A stretch of 30,167 nucleotides of DNA, from NCBI GenBank assembly GCA_024704765.1, contig JAKMXF010000084.1:1-30167 (forward strand), read 5' to 3'. Below are positions 8,914 to 18,534 of the stretch, in pieces (positions within the stretch are counted from its first letter, which is position 1; each line of letters opens with the position of its first letter). Below the pieces are notes generated by a model that was not told the DNA's origin, did no database searches, and was given only the letters and a program-made list of their open reading frames with translations. Source of the DNA: Oopsacas minuta. Lineage: Eukaryota; Porifera; Hexactinellida; Lyssacinosida; Leucopsacidae. The translations under genes and the position numbers were made by a program.

Positions 8914-11231
8914 ATGACTAAAAGACTACAACAAAGCAAAGTTCAGGCATATTTTAAAAGAAATCGAATAGAAATCGAAGATCATGTCGTCTCTTCAAAT
9001 TATGAGGAGGTAGAGCCTGTTGTTACGAGTCTTCAAGTTTCGACCCCTTTAACTTCCGATTCTTGTACAACTATTTCAACTCCAAGTTTAAACACGACTC
9101 ATATACAATCACCAATTGTGACTGTAAATGATTTGTCCAAAAATGGTGAGAAACCGAGGCAGCCTTCTATTATCTTCCCAAAAAATGAGGCCGGTAGACA
9201 TTTTAGTACTCATTGGTATGCCCAATTCTCCTGGATAGAGTATAGCAAAGAACTCGATGCTATATTTTGCCAACCGTGTCGGCTTTTTGGAGGATCAACA
9301 GCTGAAGCAACTTTTTCAACAAAAGGACTTTGTGACTGGAGGAAACTTGGCGACAAGTGCAGGAAGCACGATAGTTCTGTGTGTCATATGGCAGCTGTTG
9401 AAACACAGAAAGTCTGGGCAATTCATCAAATAATAGGGACGGTAGATAAGCAACTGTATCCAAATTTTCGAAATGAGAAATTCATAGATGACAATCGGAA
9501 ACATTTAATGACTGTTCTTGACATTATTACTTTTTGTGCCAAACAAGATATTCCTCTTCGAGGAGATGATGAATCAGATCAGTCGCTTAATAAAGGGAAC
9601 TTTCTTGAAATATTAGAACTTTTAGGAAAATATGATAGCAATGTGACCAAGAGGATAGAAAGTCTTCCAGGAAATGCAAAAATGCTAAGTCCAGATATTC
9701 AAAATGATTTGCTTACATCACTCGCTTCAGTGCTTCTAGACTATGTTAAAAGTGAAGTAGAAATCGCGTCTTGTTATGCTATTCTAGCTGACGAAGTAAA
9801 AGATGCATCTAAGAAGGAGTTGTTAGGTGCTTCTTTGCGATATATCCATAAAGGTAATGTCCGAGAAAGAGCTATTGGCTTTATTGAATTGAAGGACATG
9901 GATGCGGGCACCATCTCTGAAAAACTGATAGAGCTACTTAAGCCTTTTGAGCTCGATCCTCTGAAATGTGTAGGGCAGGGTTACGACGGGGCTAGTGTTA
10001 TGTCAGGAATACACGGTGGTGTCCAAGCCCGCATGAAAGGAGCAGGTTATCGCAATGCCACATATGTTCATTGTGCTTCACATAGGCTTAACTTAGTATT
10101 AGCTGCAACTGCTGAACGACATCCTTTGATGAAATCTTTCTTTGATGTATTGGATTTGACGTATTCGTTCATGAATGGAACAAAGCGACATGCAGTTTTC
10201 ATAGACGTCCAGGATGAGCGCTATCCCAACGTCCAAGCTCTTGAACTTGCACGTTCATGTAGTACTCGTTGGTCTTCCCGTTCTTTGGAGGTGGAAAGGT
10301 TTCTGCGTCGGTTTGATTGCATACTTGATACTTTAAGCATATTTGGAAATGATAATGATGCAGACACAAGTTTAGCAGCTAAATCTTTACTAGGTAGTCT
10401 ACAAACAAAGAAATTTATGACCATCTTAGTTTACTTTGGTAGGCTGTATGATTACTCTGATTTTTGCACTAAAGCTTTTCAGAAGTCGACAGCAACTGTT
10501 TCTAATTGTTTGATATTACTTGCCGATCTGAGGGAAAGGTTGGTCAATTTCGATTTTGACAAGGTTGTCGAATATGCCAAAGATTTGTCCGGTAAATATG
10601 AAATCGAAAATTTTGATGTAAGAGACACAATCAGGCAACGGCGTCTTCCAGAAAGGTTTAGAGAAGGATATCTAAATAGCTCTGTTGGACACACAAACGC
10701 ATCCAACTTTGAAGAGCTTGAAATATTGTTACGCCAAAATGTCCGCGAGATCTTAGCAGAATTGGATGCCCGTTTTGGTACAGATCAATCAGGCATCATG
10801 AAGGCTGCTGATTGCTGCTTACCAAGGTCTCAAAACTTTCTTAACAAACAGGAATTGAATACACTATCTGAACTGTATGCAATAGATATCAAAGATTGTG
10901 AAATAGAAGTTTTCCGTTCGTTTATTGCTCGGAAAGATGAATCTCAGCTAAATACTTTGATCGATGTACTGGATGTGATTGACAAAGATATTTTCCTGAT
11001 GTTTTCAACTTATACCAAATTCTTGTGACTATCCCTCAGACGTCTTGCAAGGTTGAGAGAATGTTCTCATCTGTTAAGAGAATAAAAACACGTTTGCGCT
11101 CACAAATGACCACTGAGCGTCTCAACCATCTTGCCCTGCTATCTATTGAAAAAGATATTGCAGAAACACTTTGTTATAATGATGTGATCGAACATTTTAA
11201 GCAGATGAAGCACCGCCGCTTTCTTTTGTAA
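8914..11231 (+). pseudogene. hAT transposase (TTF zinc finger, DUF4371 type), one frameshift
   Basis: A 704-codon ORF (8914-11028) plus a C-terminal part in another frame ending at 11231. Residues about 85-155 hold the TTF zinc finger (HWYAQFSWIEY, then CQPCRLFGG). Next come the DUF4371/RNase H-like core with Asp293 (ILADEVKD) and Asp358 (GQGYDGASVMSG), and the conserved YVHCASHRLNLVL (384-396). The C-terminal dimerisation domain, SCKVERMFSS then RIKTRLRS, bears the presumed catalytic Glu but lies two bases out of frame. A shift at about 10985-10990 (an ATATTTT stretch) would join them through YFPDVFNLYQILVTIP. This copy should therefore lack the third catalytic residue and the dimer interface. 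The start ATG gives a basic N-terminus (MTKRLQQSKVQAYFKR), as in related transposases. A sequencing error in the T-run could also explain the shift. Confidence 0.88.
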
Positions 11232-11874
11232 TGTCAAATAGTATCCCTGAATTGAGTTTAGTATCTTAATAAATGCTCTTACTATAATGTAGACTAATCT
11301 AATGCTCCCTAGCCTAGTAATCTGGTACTTTATGAATTAAAAAGGTTATACATGTAAGAAAAGGAGACTGGGTCGTACTTGTTATACACAAGTAATTAAC
11401 TTTTCAAAAATATTTATCCCTGCAATTGCCCTCCCGAAATACTGCTTGCCCCCCTGAATGTCTTGCTCTAGCTACGTGCCTGCCTGAGGGGGTTGTTCAT
11501 AATGAACAAATGTTCATATTAAGCCGGATGGTTCAGTCAGCTGTCATACAAAATCCGATTAAAATAAAAAAAATCCGATTTTTTTGATATTTTTTAAAAA
11601 ATCATGATTTTATCAACTCTGATTTTATAACAAATATTTCAATGAGTAGATAGGGAATGACATCTCAGATTAATATCTTTGAAAACATACTCGAGAACAG
11701 TGAAATTTGAATATAGCAAGAGGATAATCTGCTGAAACTCAAAAGATTTGAGAGCAAAAATAATATAGACGTATCTCTAAAGTTTAAATGTAGGGGGAAT
11801 GATTACATAGAGCATCCCCCCAAGATCATAAGTGGGGGGATATATCCCCTCATCCCCCCGGATCTACGCCCCTG

Positions 11875-12362
11875 GTATAAGTTAACTATTCTTAAGGAAA
11901 TTATTCAATGCAATCTATGAATTTGCCACATTTGATATTTTGTATCTAAAATGTGATAATTTATTCTGAGACACAATTTTTTGTGAAGATGTTACTCTGG
12001 ACTTCATTTTTTCAATTTTGAGTATATAAAACAGATTTACAGTCTTCAGGATATAACCATTTAAAGTGGTTGAGTCATCAATAATTGGGCAGAATAATAT
12101 CAATCACAGATTTCGTATTTGAATGAGTATAAATTGAATAAATATATACAAACAAACACAAATAAATATATATTTACAAACACGAATATATGAACCTGCA
12201 AACAAATAAACAAATATTCAAAAATACTTTACTATTTATGCCATTTAAGAACAAATCTCTTAAATGCGGAACATCACTACTGACATAACATTTCGCACCT
12301 TTCATTACTCCCTTTTTTCTAATAATATTTCTCATTCACTCATGCATGTATTATACAAAGGC
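11875..12362. repeat. Right part of the B/C segmental duplication
   Basis: Matches 23546-24017 closely, with shared blocks GGAAATTATTCAATGC, GACACAATTTTTTGTGAAGA, ATAATTGGGCAGAATAATAT and CATGTATTATACAAAGGCC. Similarity ends sharply after TACAAAGGCC (12362 and 24017). No gene is apparent; the ORF at 11915-12103 is AT-rich and unrecognised. Confidence 0.75.
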
Positions 12363-12902
12363 CATCTTCGTGTATAGTTATGGCGCCTAAATTTGCAAGA
12401 AATCCTCCCATACAACTTATCGTAGCCCGTGGGAAACTAAAAGTATATTTGGAATGTGTTCTTGTGATTCATCTAATTTCAATGGAATTTGACCGATTAA
12501 ACTGGAACCAAGATCATTAAAACAACTTGAAACTCGTTTCTCAACCGATTCGATCGACTCCTCATCGCTTGGACGGGGTCCTGCACGCTGTTCCTTCTTC
12601 TTACCCTCCCAACTTCCAAATCCTCGCTCTTTCAAGTTTCAAGCGATCTTCTAAAATTGGTTCTGTTATATATTTCATATTTTCAAGCGCCAATTTGATT
12701 ATATGCAACGTACTTAGAAGAGGACTACAATAGATACAATCGAATTTGTAATCGGTGAAACAAATACCAAGATGTTTGGACTGTGAAATTCCTTCTTCTC
12801 AAGTTTTGTATCTATTTGTCCTTGTAAAATGTGGAGTTTGTTTTCTAGTGTTATCCCATGACGTGTTATGAATAATCTGATTTTTGTAAAATCAGCCATC
12901 AT
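12363..12902 (-). pseudogene. TIGAR-like histidine phosphatase pseudogene
   Basis: The minus strand starts at an ATG (12902) with KIRLFITRHGITLEN, the phosphohistidine RHG motif of the phosphoglycerate-mutase/fructose-2,6-bisphosphatase superfamily, then LQGQIDTKL, the Q-G-x-x-D-x-x-L motif. After a frame change come GISQSKHLGICFTDYKF and IYCSPLL. After a 7-bp tandem duplication of CTTGAAA (about 12630-12645) the frame shifts to LKERGFGSWEGKK, a hallmark of TIGAR (LRERKYGVVEGK in human), then ESIESVEKRVSS and ILLVSHG with the second conserved His. A third one-base break follows SHG, after which ATISCMGGFLANLGAITIH reads on. No introns are visible, so it may be a retrocopy or simply an intronless gene. 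It begins exactly where the B/C duplication ends. The enzyme family removes the 2-phosphate of fructose 2,6-bisphosphate; this copy should be dead. Confidence 0.75.
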
Positions 12903-13186
12903 AATTAAGAATAATTCGATTAAGTATGTGCTGTTGACATTTCACAAATTCACTAGACTCCCCTAAATATGGTCACATCGGTACCCCCAGAGGCCCTATA
13001 GACACGATTAATCGTAGTAATTTGACGCTATTTGTATGGTTCTGTTTCTGGTCAAAGGACCCGATTAATCGCTAGCTCTATTATGCGGGTCTATTGTGTG
13101 AACTTTTTAGTATCAATAATTGGGAGATCAGTAAACAAGTTGTGTGTATAGTATGGATTAAAGGAAGGGATTTGATGGGGAACTAT

Positions 13187-13400
13187 CAATCCTTGGTCAG
13201 ATTGGGGAATTACTCTCAAACCAGGAATGAATTAAATTCTTCAAATTTGTATTCACGGAATTTCACTAAATTTTGGGATAATTCCTTAACAGAGATTCTC
13301 TGTTCCCTTCAAACAACAAATTGTATTAGAAACTGTGAAATTGGGAATTTAATTACAAACAAATATGTAAATAACAACAATATAATTAATATATTATATT
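13187..13400. repeat. Solo NHL 3' flank
   Basis: A second copy of the block at 5958-6165 that normally lies downstream of an NHL gene, in the same orientation, but at 13400 it runs into unrelated sequence instead of NHL codons. This marks a truncated fifth duplication unit, or a deletion of a gene. Confidence 0.7.
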
Positions 13401-13439
13401 CTTGTTATTTAATCTAAAGTCTAAGTCGTTTAATACTTC

Positions 13440-13560
13440 TTATACGTTCAATCTACAATTTTAGTGACGTAACTTCTATTAGTTTAATTTCTGTAATAAA
13501 TATTTTGCATTAAAACAGAAGTTCTGGAATTATTAACGAGTAATCTCAGTTTAGTTAACA
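13440..13560. repeat. 120-bp repeat, inverted copy at 25770-25890
   Basis: This block (TATACGTTCAATCTACAATT, then TAGTGACGTAACTTCTATTA, then TTTTGCATTAAAACAGAAGT) is the reverse complement of 25770-25890 with roughly 10 percent differences by eye. Here it abuts the solo NHL 3' flank; at 25890 it abuts the truncated TRAF/MATH copy. Confidence 0.75.
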
Positions 13561-14090
13561 AACTATAATTCAATTTTAACATAATTAATTGTCTAAAAGA
13601 TTAGTAAAACACAAATTTGTCTTTCCTTGCTAAAATGGATATTTGTAGAATAATATAGTTTCAACAATTCACTAAAATGTTATTTGTCGGCACAGACGGC
13701 GATTTGAGTTTTTTAACAAATGGAATGAATTACTTTTAAGATATCTACCCCCTAATAGCGGAATTGTTTTTATTTCGGTATTAATAACAGTGAAAACTTC
13801 AATGTTGCTTGTTGTCTCTATTAGCTGGATTATGCTGTCTAGCAGAGGATACCATAATCTATATACGGATAAGGTGTTGACAAATATTCGTTGAATTCTG
13901 ATGCATAGCTCGCGAAAAATAATCACCACAAGAATTATCATGAATTTTATCACGTACTTTCAACATGAGCGATTGAAATCGGGACAACTTGGGAAGTAAC
14001 ATATTTGTATTATGCTGACTACATAAACACGGAGGGAGACAGTTGTGTACGAATTCCTCATTAGTAAGAACACAGTTAATATGTCCAATA
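13561..14090. other. Unassigned stretch with two overlapping minus-strand ORFs
   Basis: ORFs of 93 (13672-13953) and 101 codons (13859-14164) overlap in different frames on the minus strand. Their translations, such as LLPKLSRFQSLMLKVRDKI and RLWYPLLDSIIQLIET, look more protein-like than the surrounding AT-rich noise and could be parts of one decayed gene, but I recognise no domain. The right end of the second ORF runs into a MITE. Confidence 0.25.
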
Positions 14091-14250
14091 CAGTGAAGTC
14101 TCCCAAAACGAACAACACCTCTACAACGAACAAGCTCGTTGAACGAAATATGTTTATAATACATGCAAATAGTATTTAATCAATCTTTGAGAAGCGGACA
14201 TTTCACCTACAACAGACAGACAAAATGTGTCTGTTACCGGGAGACTCCTG
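14091..14250. mobile_element. Tc1/mariner-type MITE, family M, copy 1
   Basis: About 160 bp with ends CAGTGAAGTCTCCCAAAACG and, inverted, CAGGAGTCTCCCGGTAACAG. It is close to the intact copy at 18361-18532, sharing an ACACCTCTACAACGAACAA stretch and AATCTTTGAGAAGCGGACAT. TA precedes the left end. The right end has lost two bases (CTCCTG for CTCCACTG). Confidence 0.7.
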
Positions 14251-14254
14251 TTTA

Positions 14255-14347
14255 GACAAAAATGGTCCCCCTACCTAACTTGTCCGGGGGGACTATTTTT
14301 GACAAATATCCATTGTATTGAATAACATTGGTCCCCATAAGTGATTC
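14255..14347. repeat. Left arm of a long inverted repeat
   Basis: The block from GACAAAAATGGTCCCCCTAC to the GGTCCCCATAAGTGATTC area is the reverse complement of 14880-14982, with shared core GACAAATATCCAT and TATTGAATAA. Both arms carry several GGTCCCC motifs. The arms flank about 535 bp. A further AAAATGGTCCCCTCAC motif occurs at about 15183. This may be a TIR of an unclassified element. Confidence 0.6.
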
Positions 14348-14440
14348 CTTAATAGGCTTTAGACTAATTAGTAGGCTATTCATACACCATGGTTTAGAGT
14401 AATTGAATGCAAGTTGCTTTAGTATTGTGAATACAGTACA

Positions 14441-14545
14441 CCCTCGCTAATCCGAACAGTCCTGTGCCAATGAAAACACAAACTGTTCGGATTAGTGAAA
14501 TACCACTAATCCAATGGAAAATTTTCCCCCTCACTAATCCGAACC
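14441..14545. mobile_element. Pogo/Tigger-like terminus fragment
   Basis: CAGTACACCCTCGCTAATCC preceded by TA is a textbook pogo/Tigger-type terminus. An inverted CTGTTCGGATTAGT follows 40 bp later, and a direct TCACTAATCCGAACCC at about 14531. I found no clear partner end, so it is probably a truncated MITE between the inverted arms. Confidence 0.5.
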
Positions 14546-14879
14546 CTCGCAATATCCAACATACATCCTGGCTAATATCGAGTGCAGTATTAAGATTTGC
14601 ATTCAGTCCAGGCAAATGGCAAATGAGATCTTGCTTATATCAGAATCGTGGTAAACTGCATGCAAAGAACTGCGGATCATGGAGGTTCTATTATCTGTAC
14701 AAGATTACATATGAAAAGAAGATTTCAATCCCTCATATTTTGTTGAATAATCAAGATTAATGATGCATTGCACTGTCCGAGGGCATGACCAGTAAATGTA
14801 TAAATAGTTATTCGAGTACTTATCCATTATACAATAGTTTGAACTTTGAAGTTATATACATGTTGAGAACTATTTGAGG

Positions 14880-14982
14880 AATCCTCAAAAGTGAGGGGAC
14901 CATTTTTATTCAATACCATGGATATTTGTCAAAATTGGTCCCCCGGACCAGTTTTGCATGCGGGACCATTTTTGTCAAAACA
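14880..14982. repeat. Right arm of the long inverted repeat
   Basis: Inverse partner of 14255-14347: it reads GAGGGGACCATTTTTATTCA, then CCATGGATATTTGTC, then GGGACCATTTTTGTC. Sequence from 14983 to 15429 holds no supported gene. Confidence 0.6.
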
Positions 14983-15429
14983 CTACATCTCATCAAAGAT
15001 TTGGCCATTTTTCTCCAAATAATGCTTACTAAACAAAGAAATTGCCATATTTTGAGATTTTTTGCTCTTTGGTTTGGAGACATGATGTTCTATACATTTA
15101 CTTGGGCATAATAGTACTGTTAGTCCGATACGAAACCATTCTGTATACTAATATCATATTTATGGTACACACTGCTTTGGCAAAAATGGTCCCCTCACTA
15201 CTCTTCTATGTAATCCGGTTTTTATCTGCTTTGTATTTTTCTAATAATTCCTTAACCTTATGAGATCTGAATTTTGGAATTTATTTAATTATCCCTATGT
15301 TGTTAGCTTAAAATCCGTTCTACTTGTTTATAGTGATGGATACAGTAGAATATGAAACAATCTCCACTTACATAACTCCAAATCATACCCAATTTCTTGT
15401 ATAAAAGATCAAAAGAGGATGATTCGTAA

Positions 15430-16467
15430 AAGGCTGCTAGTTACGAGTTTGAAGCAGGTAAATTGATTCGACCATCACAAGGCTTTCGTTTAATAGTTAT
15501 CCGAGACAGTGAGTTAAAAGACATCCTCAAGGAAATACACGATAACTCTAGTCACCAATGTTCTAGATATTCCTATAATATTTCAAAAGACCGTTACTAT
15601 TGACCAAGCATGTACAAAGATATCGAAAGATATGTTTACTCTTGTATTTGTTGTCAGAAAAACCAACAAGGTTTGAAAGCGGCCACAAATCCATTGAAGC
15701 CTTTACCTATTATCACCAAGGTCTGGTATCGAGTCGGGATGGACTTAACGGGGTCACTTATTGAATCAAACGGCTACAAGTATATTTTGTGAATAATCGA
15801 CCATTTTACCAAGTGGATTGAAACTCGTCAATTACACTCCAAAGAAGCTAAAGAGGTCTCCAAAGGTATTTACTCGATACATTATCGACAAGGGGCACCT
15901 GTTCAAATCATTAGTGACAACGGCACAGAATTTACTAATATAATATCCAAAGCATTGCATGAAGATTATAACTGTAAGATTATATTCTGAACGCCCTATC
16001 ATCCTCAAACAAACCGATTAGTCGTGTCATCACACAAGGCTATCAAACGATCTCTGGTTGAATCTTTGTATGAAAAACATGAAAACTGGTCAAATTCCCT
16101 TGAAGGAATAAGCCTTGCAATCAATATCAGGCCAAGAACAACTACATCCTTCTCTGCTTTTGAGCTAATGCACGGTTCACGAAAACCTCGACTTCCTATT
16201 CAAGCACAGAACTTAATTCATCAATATCCAGAAGACTCAACTCTGGGTGAGTGGGCCGGAGACTACCAGATTGAAGAACTCGTTGATGTTTTCATGTATG
16301 AAACCCAAGAGTTTAATAGGAACAAAGCTGGAGAACACCTCTCACATTCACAAACTCTCATGAAACAACAATACGACAAGAAAGTAAATCCAATCGCTTT
16401 TAGTAAAATTGAGAATGGAGATAATGTTTTAGATCAGACTAATACTATAACTAATATGTCAGATCCG
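15430..16467 (+). pseudogene. Gypsy-type retroelement integrase pseudogene
   Basis: One continuous reading frame of about 346 codons interrupted by exactly three stops, all TGA (15601-15603, 15790-15792, 15988-15990). It begins without an evident start. The zinc-binding domain is visible as HDNSSHQ, then MYKDIERYVYSCICC. The catalytic core shows WYRVGMDLTG (first Asp 15742-15744) and IISDNGTEF (second Asp 15916-15918), followed by TPYHPQTNRLVVSSHK. At the catalytic Glu position (normally L-x-E) the codon is GTG (16024-16026), a Val. The core ends with FSAFELMHGSRKPRLP, conserved in Ty3/gypsy integrases and their domesticated relatives. The first TGA falls where the family has Trp (YYWP). Neither reverse transcriptase nor LTRs were seen, so this is an isolated fragment and not an active element. 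Confidence 0.82.
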
Positions 16468-16470
16468 TGA

Positions 16471-16760
16471 CCTGATCTTTCTCTCCCGTAACCTCAGCGA
16501 ATCCTTTATTTACTTCTTTTCTCAAAATTGTGAACATATCCTTATCAACCATTTACATTTCTAATAATTTTAAGTTATCATATAAACTCGATGTCCGTAT
16601 ACTCAGCATCCGCTGTATTAGTATTAGTATATCAGCTGTTACTTAGTAATTAGCAGGACAAGAGTCTTGTTTGTAACTGATAGCTATAGTATGTACATGT
16701 TCTATCTATTAAGAATTAAGCAAAGTATTCCTACTCAGTATTTGATTTGTATATTGTATA
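16471..16760. other. Upstream region of TRAF/MATH gene 1
   Basis: About 290 bp of AT-rich sequence without a recognised element or convincing TATA box. Confidence 0.3.
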
Positions 16761-18185
16761 ATGGCAGAGAAGTTAACAGACTCAGAAGGGAGAGAGGACT
16801 TGGTCTACATAAAGACAGAGGATGGTAGTTACAGAGGATGGAGGGTTGATTTGTTGGTAGACAACTTATCAAGCAAACTGGAAGAGAAAATATTGTCATG
16901 TAGCAGTTGTAAAGGAATGTTAAGAGATGCTTATTTCTATCAGGAAGAATTCAGGTGTGGTGTCTGTATTCCTGAAGGTGTAGCATGGCAACCAGTAAAG
17001 ATGAATCGTGAAATTGTCTCCGATAAAATGGTAGTTTATTTGTTGTTATTTACAAGTGTTTGTGTTTACAGATGAATTATTTATTTGTAGATTAGTTGTC
17101 CCCTAAAGAAGAGAGGGTGTGAATGGAGTGACACGGTGAGTACAGCAATACACCATCTGGAGGAATGTGAGTTCTTTCCTGTACTGTGTCCTCTGGGCTG
17201 TGTCTGTTTAGAAGGAGAGAGGAAGGGGAAAGTTATGAAGCTGGAGAAGAGACGGATTCCAGAACACCAGACAGACTCGTGTTCCTTAAGAGAACTGGTG
17301 TGTGAATTTTGTGTGAATACAGTGAAGGCCTGTGAGATGAATCCTCATTTGGAGGACTGTGAGCACTTTCCAGTTCCTTGTCCGAATGCATGTGCGATAG
17401 AAGGAAAGGAAGAGACCAGACCAATGAAGAGGAGAGATCTCCCTGTTCATCTAAATGATGAGTGTCCTTTACAGAAAGTAGAGTGTCCGTATTGGGAGTA
17501 TGGATGTAGAGAGGAGATGGAGAGGAAAGAGATGGATCTTCATCAAAGAGAATTCATTCATATTCACTTCAGATTATTAAAGACTGATATGAAACAGAAA
17601 CAAATTCAAATAATTGAGAAGATTTCAATTATGGAAAATGAAAGTGAAAGTAAAACCAAAGAGCTGGCTACAGCAAATACCAAAATCGAGAATTTAGAGA
17701 AACAAATTACTGAGAAGGATTCAGAACTGAAATCAATAATAGAAGTACTCTATTCTTATACACCTCTACCTACAGGACAATTGGAATGGAAGATTAAAGG
17801 TGTTAAACAGAAGATACAAAACAGAGAGAAGACTTACAGTGATCCATTCTATGTAGGTTTATGCAAGTGTCAGGAGAAAATTCTATGCAATCGGTAGAAT
17901 ACAGGTGTTTTCATTCATATTATGAAAGGCGGTTATGATGATAAACTACACTGGCCTATCAGATACAAATATACGTTAATTCTACTCAATCACATTAACA
18001 GTAATAATAACTATGAAATCACTAATCAAGTAACTAAGGAAACTTTGGAGAAATATCCTAATCGCTTCAAGAGACCTACTCAGCTGAGAAATGAAGGTTA
18101 TTGGCATATTCTATTCATTTCAAACACTGAAATATTAGAAGCTAAATATTGTAAAGAAGACAGCATAACTCTTCTAATCAAATAG
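16761..18185 (+). CDS. TRAF-type zinc finger, coiled-coil and MATH protein 1, premature stop
   Basis: Two exons: 16761-17030 and from 17091, with a 60-bp intron (GTAGTTT...TTTGTAG, phase 0) that joins VSDKM to ISCPLKKRGCEW. Exon 1 holds a degenerate RING: CSSC (C47, C50) and CGVC (C66, C69), with no central His/Cys pair. Exon 2 carries several TRAF-type zinc fingers (CPLKKRGCEW...HHLEEC; CPLGC...EHQTDSC; CEFCVNTVKACEMNPHLEDC; CPYWEYGC), a Lys/Glu-rich coiled coil (about 17580-17730) and a C-terminal MATH/TRAF-C domain (VFIHIMKGGYDDKLHWPI). A TAG at 17895-17897 interrupts the MATH domain; the same frame then stays open to 18185. Without readthrough the product is 358 residues and lacks most of the receptor-binding domain. 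The intact residues at this site in copy 2 (WNCYTVGV) show the stop is derived. TRAFs act as adaptors below TNF-receptor/IL-1 type receptors; the exact role here is unknown. Confidence 0.85.
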
Positions 18186-18189
18186 AATT

Positions 18190-18310
18190 GTTACCAGCAT
18201 TATAGCTGTATTTGTATTTTTGTTTACTCCTTACTCCGAATGTGTGTTTACCTGAACATTAATATATTGATTATTTCCATTATTTACAACTAACACAGAT
18301 TATTTCCTTT
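18190..18310. repeat. 3' flank shared by both TRAF/MATH copies
   Basis: The block from the stop codon to ACACAGATTATTTCC is repeated at about 26965-27090 (TATATTGATTATTTCCATTA is in both), so the TRAF duplication included the 3' UTR. Confidence 0.7.
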
Positions 18311-18360
18311 TCATATTTATGCTTTTATGTGTTTCAGTTTACAACAGAATATATCCAATA

Positions 18361-18532
18361 CAGTGGAGTCTCCCAAAAACGGACAACACCTCTACAACGA
18401 ACAAACTCGTGGAACGAAATCAGTTTATAATACATGCGAATAAAGTTTAATTAATCTTTGAGAAGCGGACATCTCACCTACAACAGACAAAATATAATCC
18501 CCAAATGTGTCTGTTATTGGGAGACTCCACTG
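18361..18532. mobile_element. Tc1/mariner-type MITE, family M, copy 2
   Basis: A 172-bp unit with inverted ends CAGTGGAGTCTCCCAA on both sides (right end at 18532) and TA duplications (18359-18360 and 18533-18534). It has no coding sequence and is the more intact copy of the element at 14091-14250. Confidence 0.85.
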
Positions 18533-18534
18533 TA

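Larger units (their letters stand above)
8286..11482 (+). mobile_element. Element Z: 3.2-kb hAT transposon nested in Y
   Basis: Terminal inverted repeats CAGGCACGTAGCTA (8286 and, inverted, ending at 11482), each followed inside by a G- or C-rich tract, are flanked by a perfect 8-bp target duplication CCTGAGGG (8278-8285 and 11483-11490). The element encodes one transposase (8914-11231). A perfect duplication and an almost open ORF indicate a young insertion compared with X and Y. Confidence 0.9.
8070..11621. mobile_element. Element Y: hAT-type MITE nested in X
   Basis: The left end is CAGGGTTGTTTGATTTAAAT (8070). The right end, inverted, is CAGAGTTGATAAAATCATGA (ending 11621). The flanks are ATTATAAC (8062-8069) and ATTTTATAAC (11622-11631), i.e. 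an 8-bp duplication with two extra T. The empty site survives in X copy 2 (GGATTATAGCATATATTTC at about 23299-23317), which confirms the insertion. Outside hAT element Z, Y is about 355 bp and non-coding. Confidence 0.75.
7595..11874. mobile_element. Element X, copy 1: hAT-type MITE carrying nested insertions
   Basis: The left end is CAGGGGCGTAGATCGG (7595). The right end is GGATCTACGCCCCTG (ending 11874), its near-perfect inverse. The element is flanked by 8-bp duplications GTATAACT (7587-7594) and GTATAAGT (11875-11882). Without the nested element Y the unit is about 730 bp with no transposase. Copy 2 is at 22986-23545; the outer 100 bp on the left and about 300 bp on the right are alike, while part of the middle differs. 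Confidence 0.8.

Noticed and set aside
17894-17904. GT...AG pair around the TAG stop of TRAF gene 1 as a mini-intron
   Set aside because: Only 11 bp long, far below any plausible spliceosomal intron.
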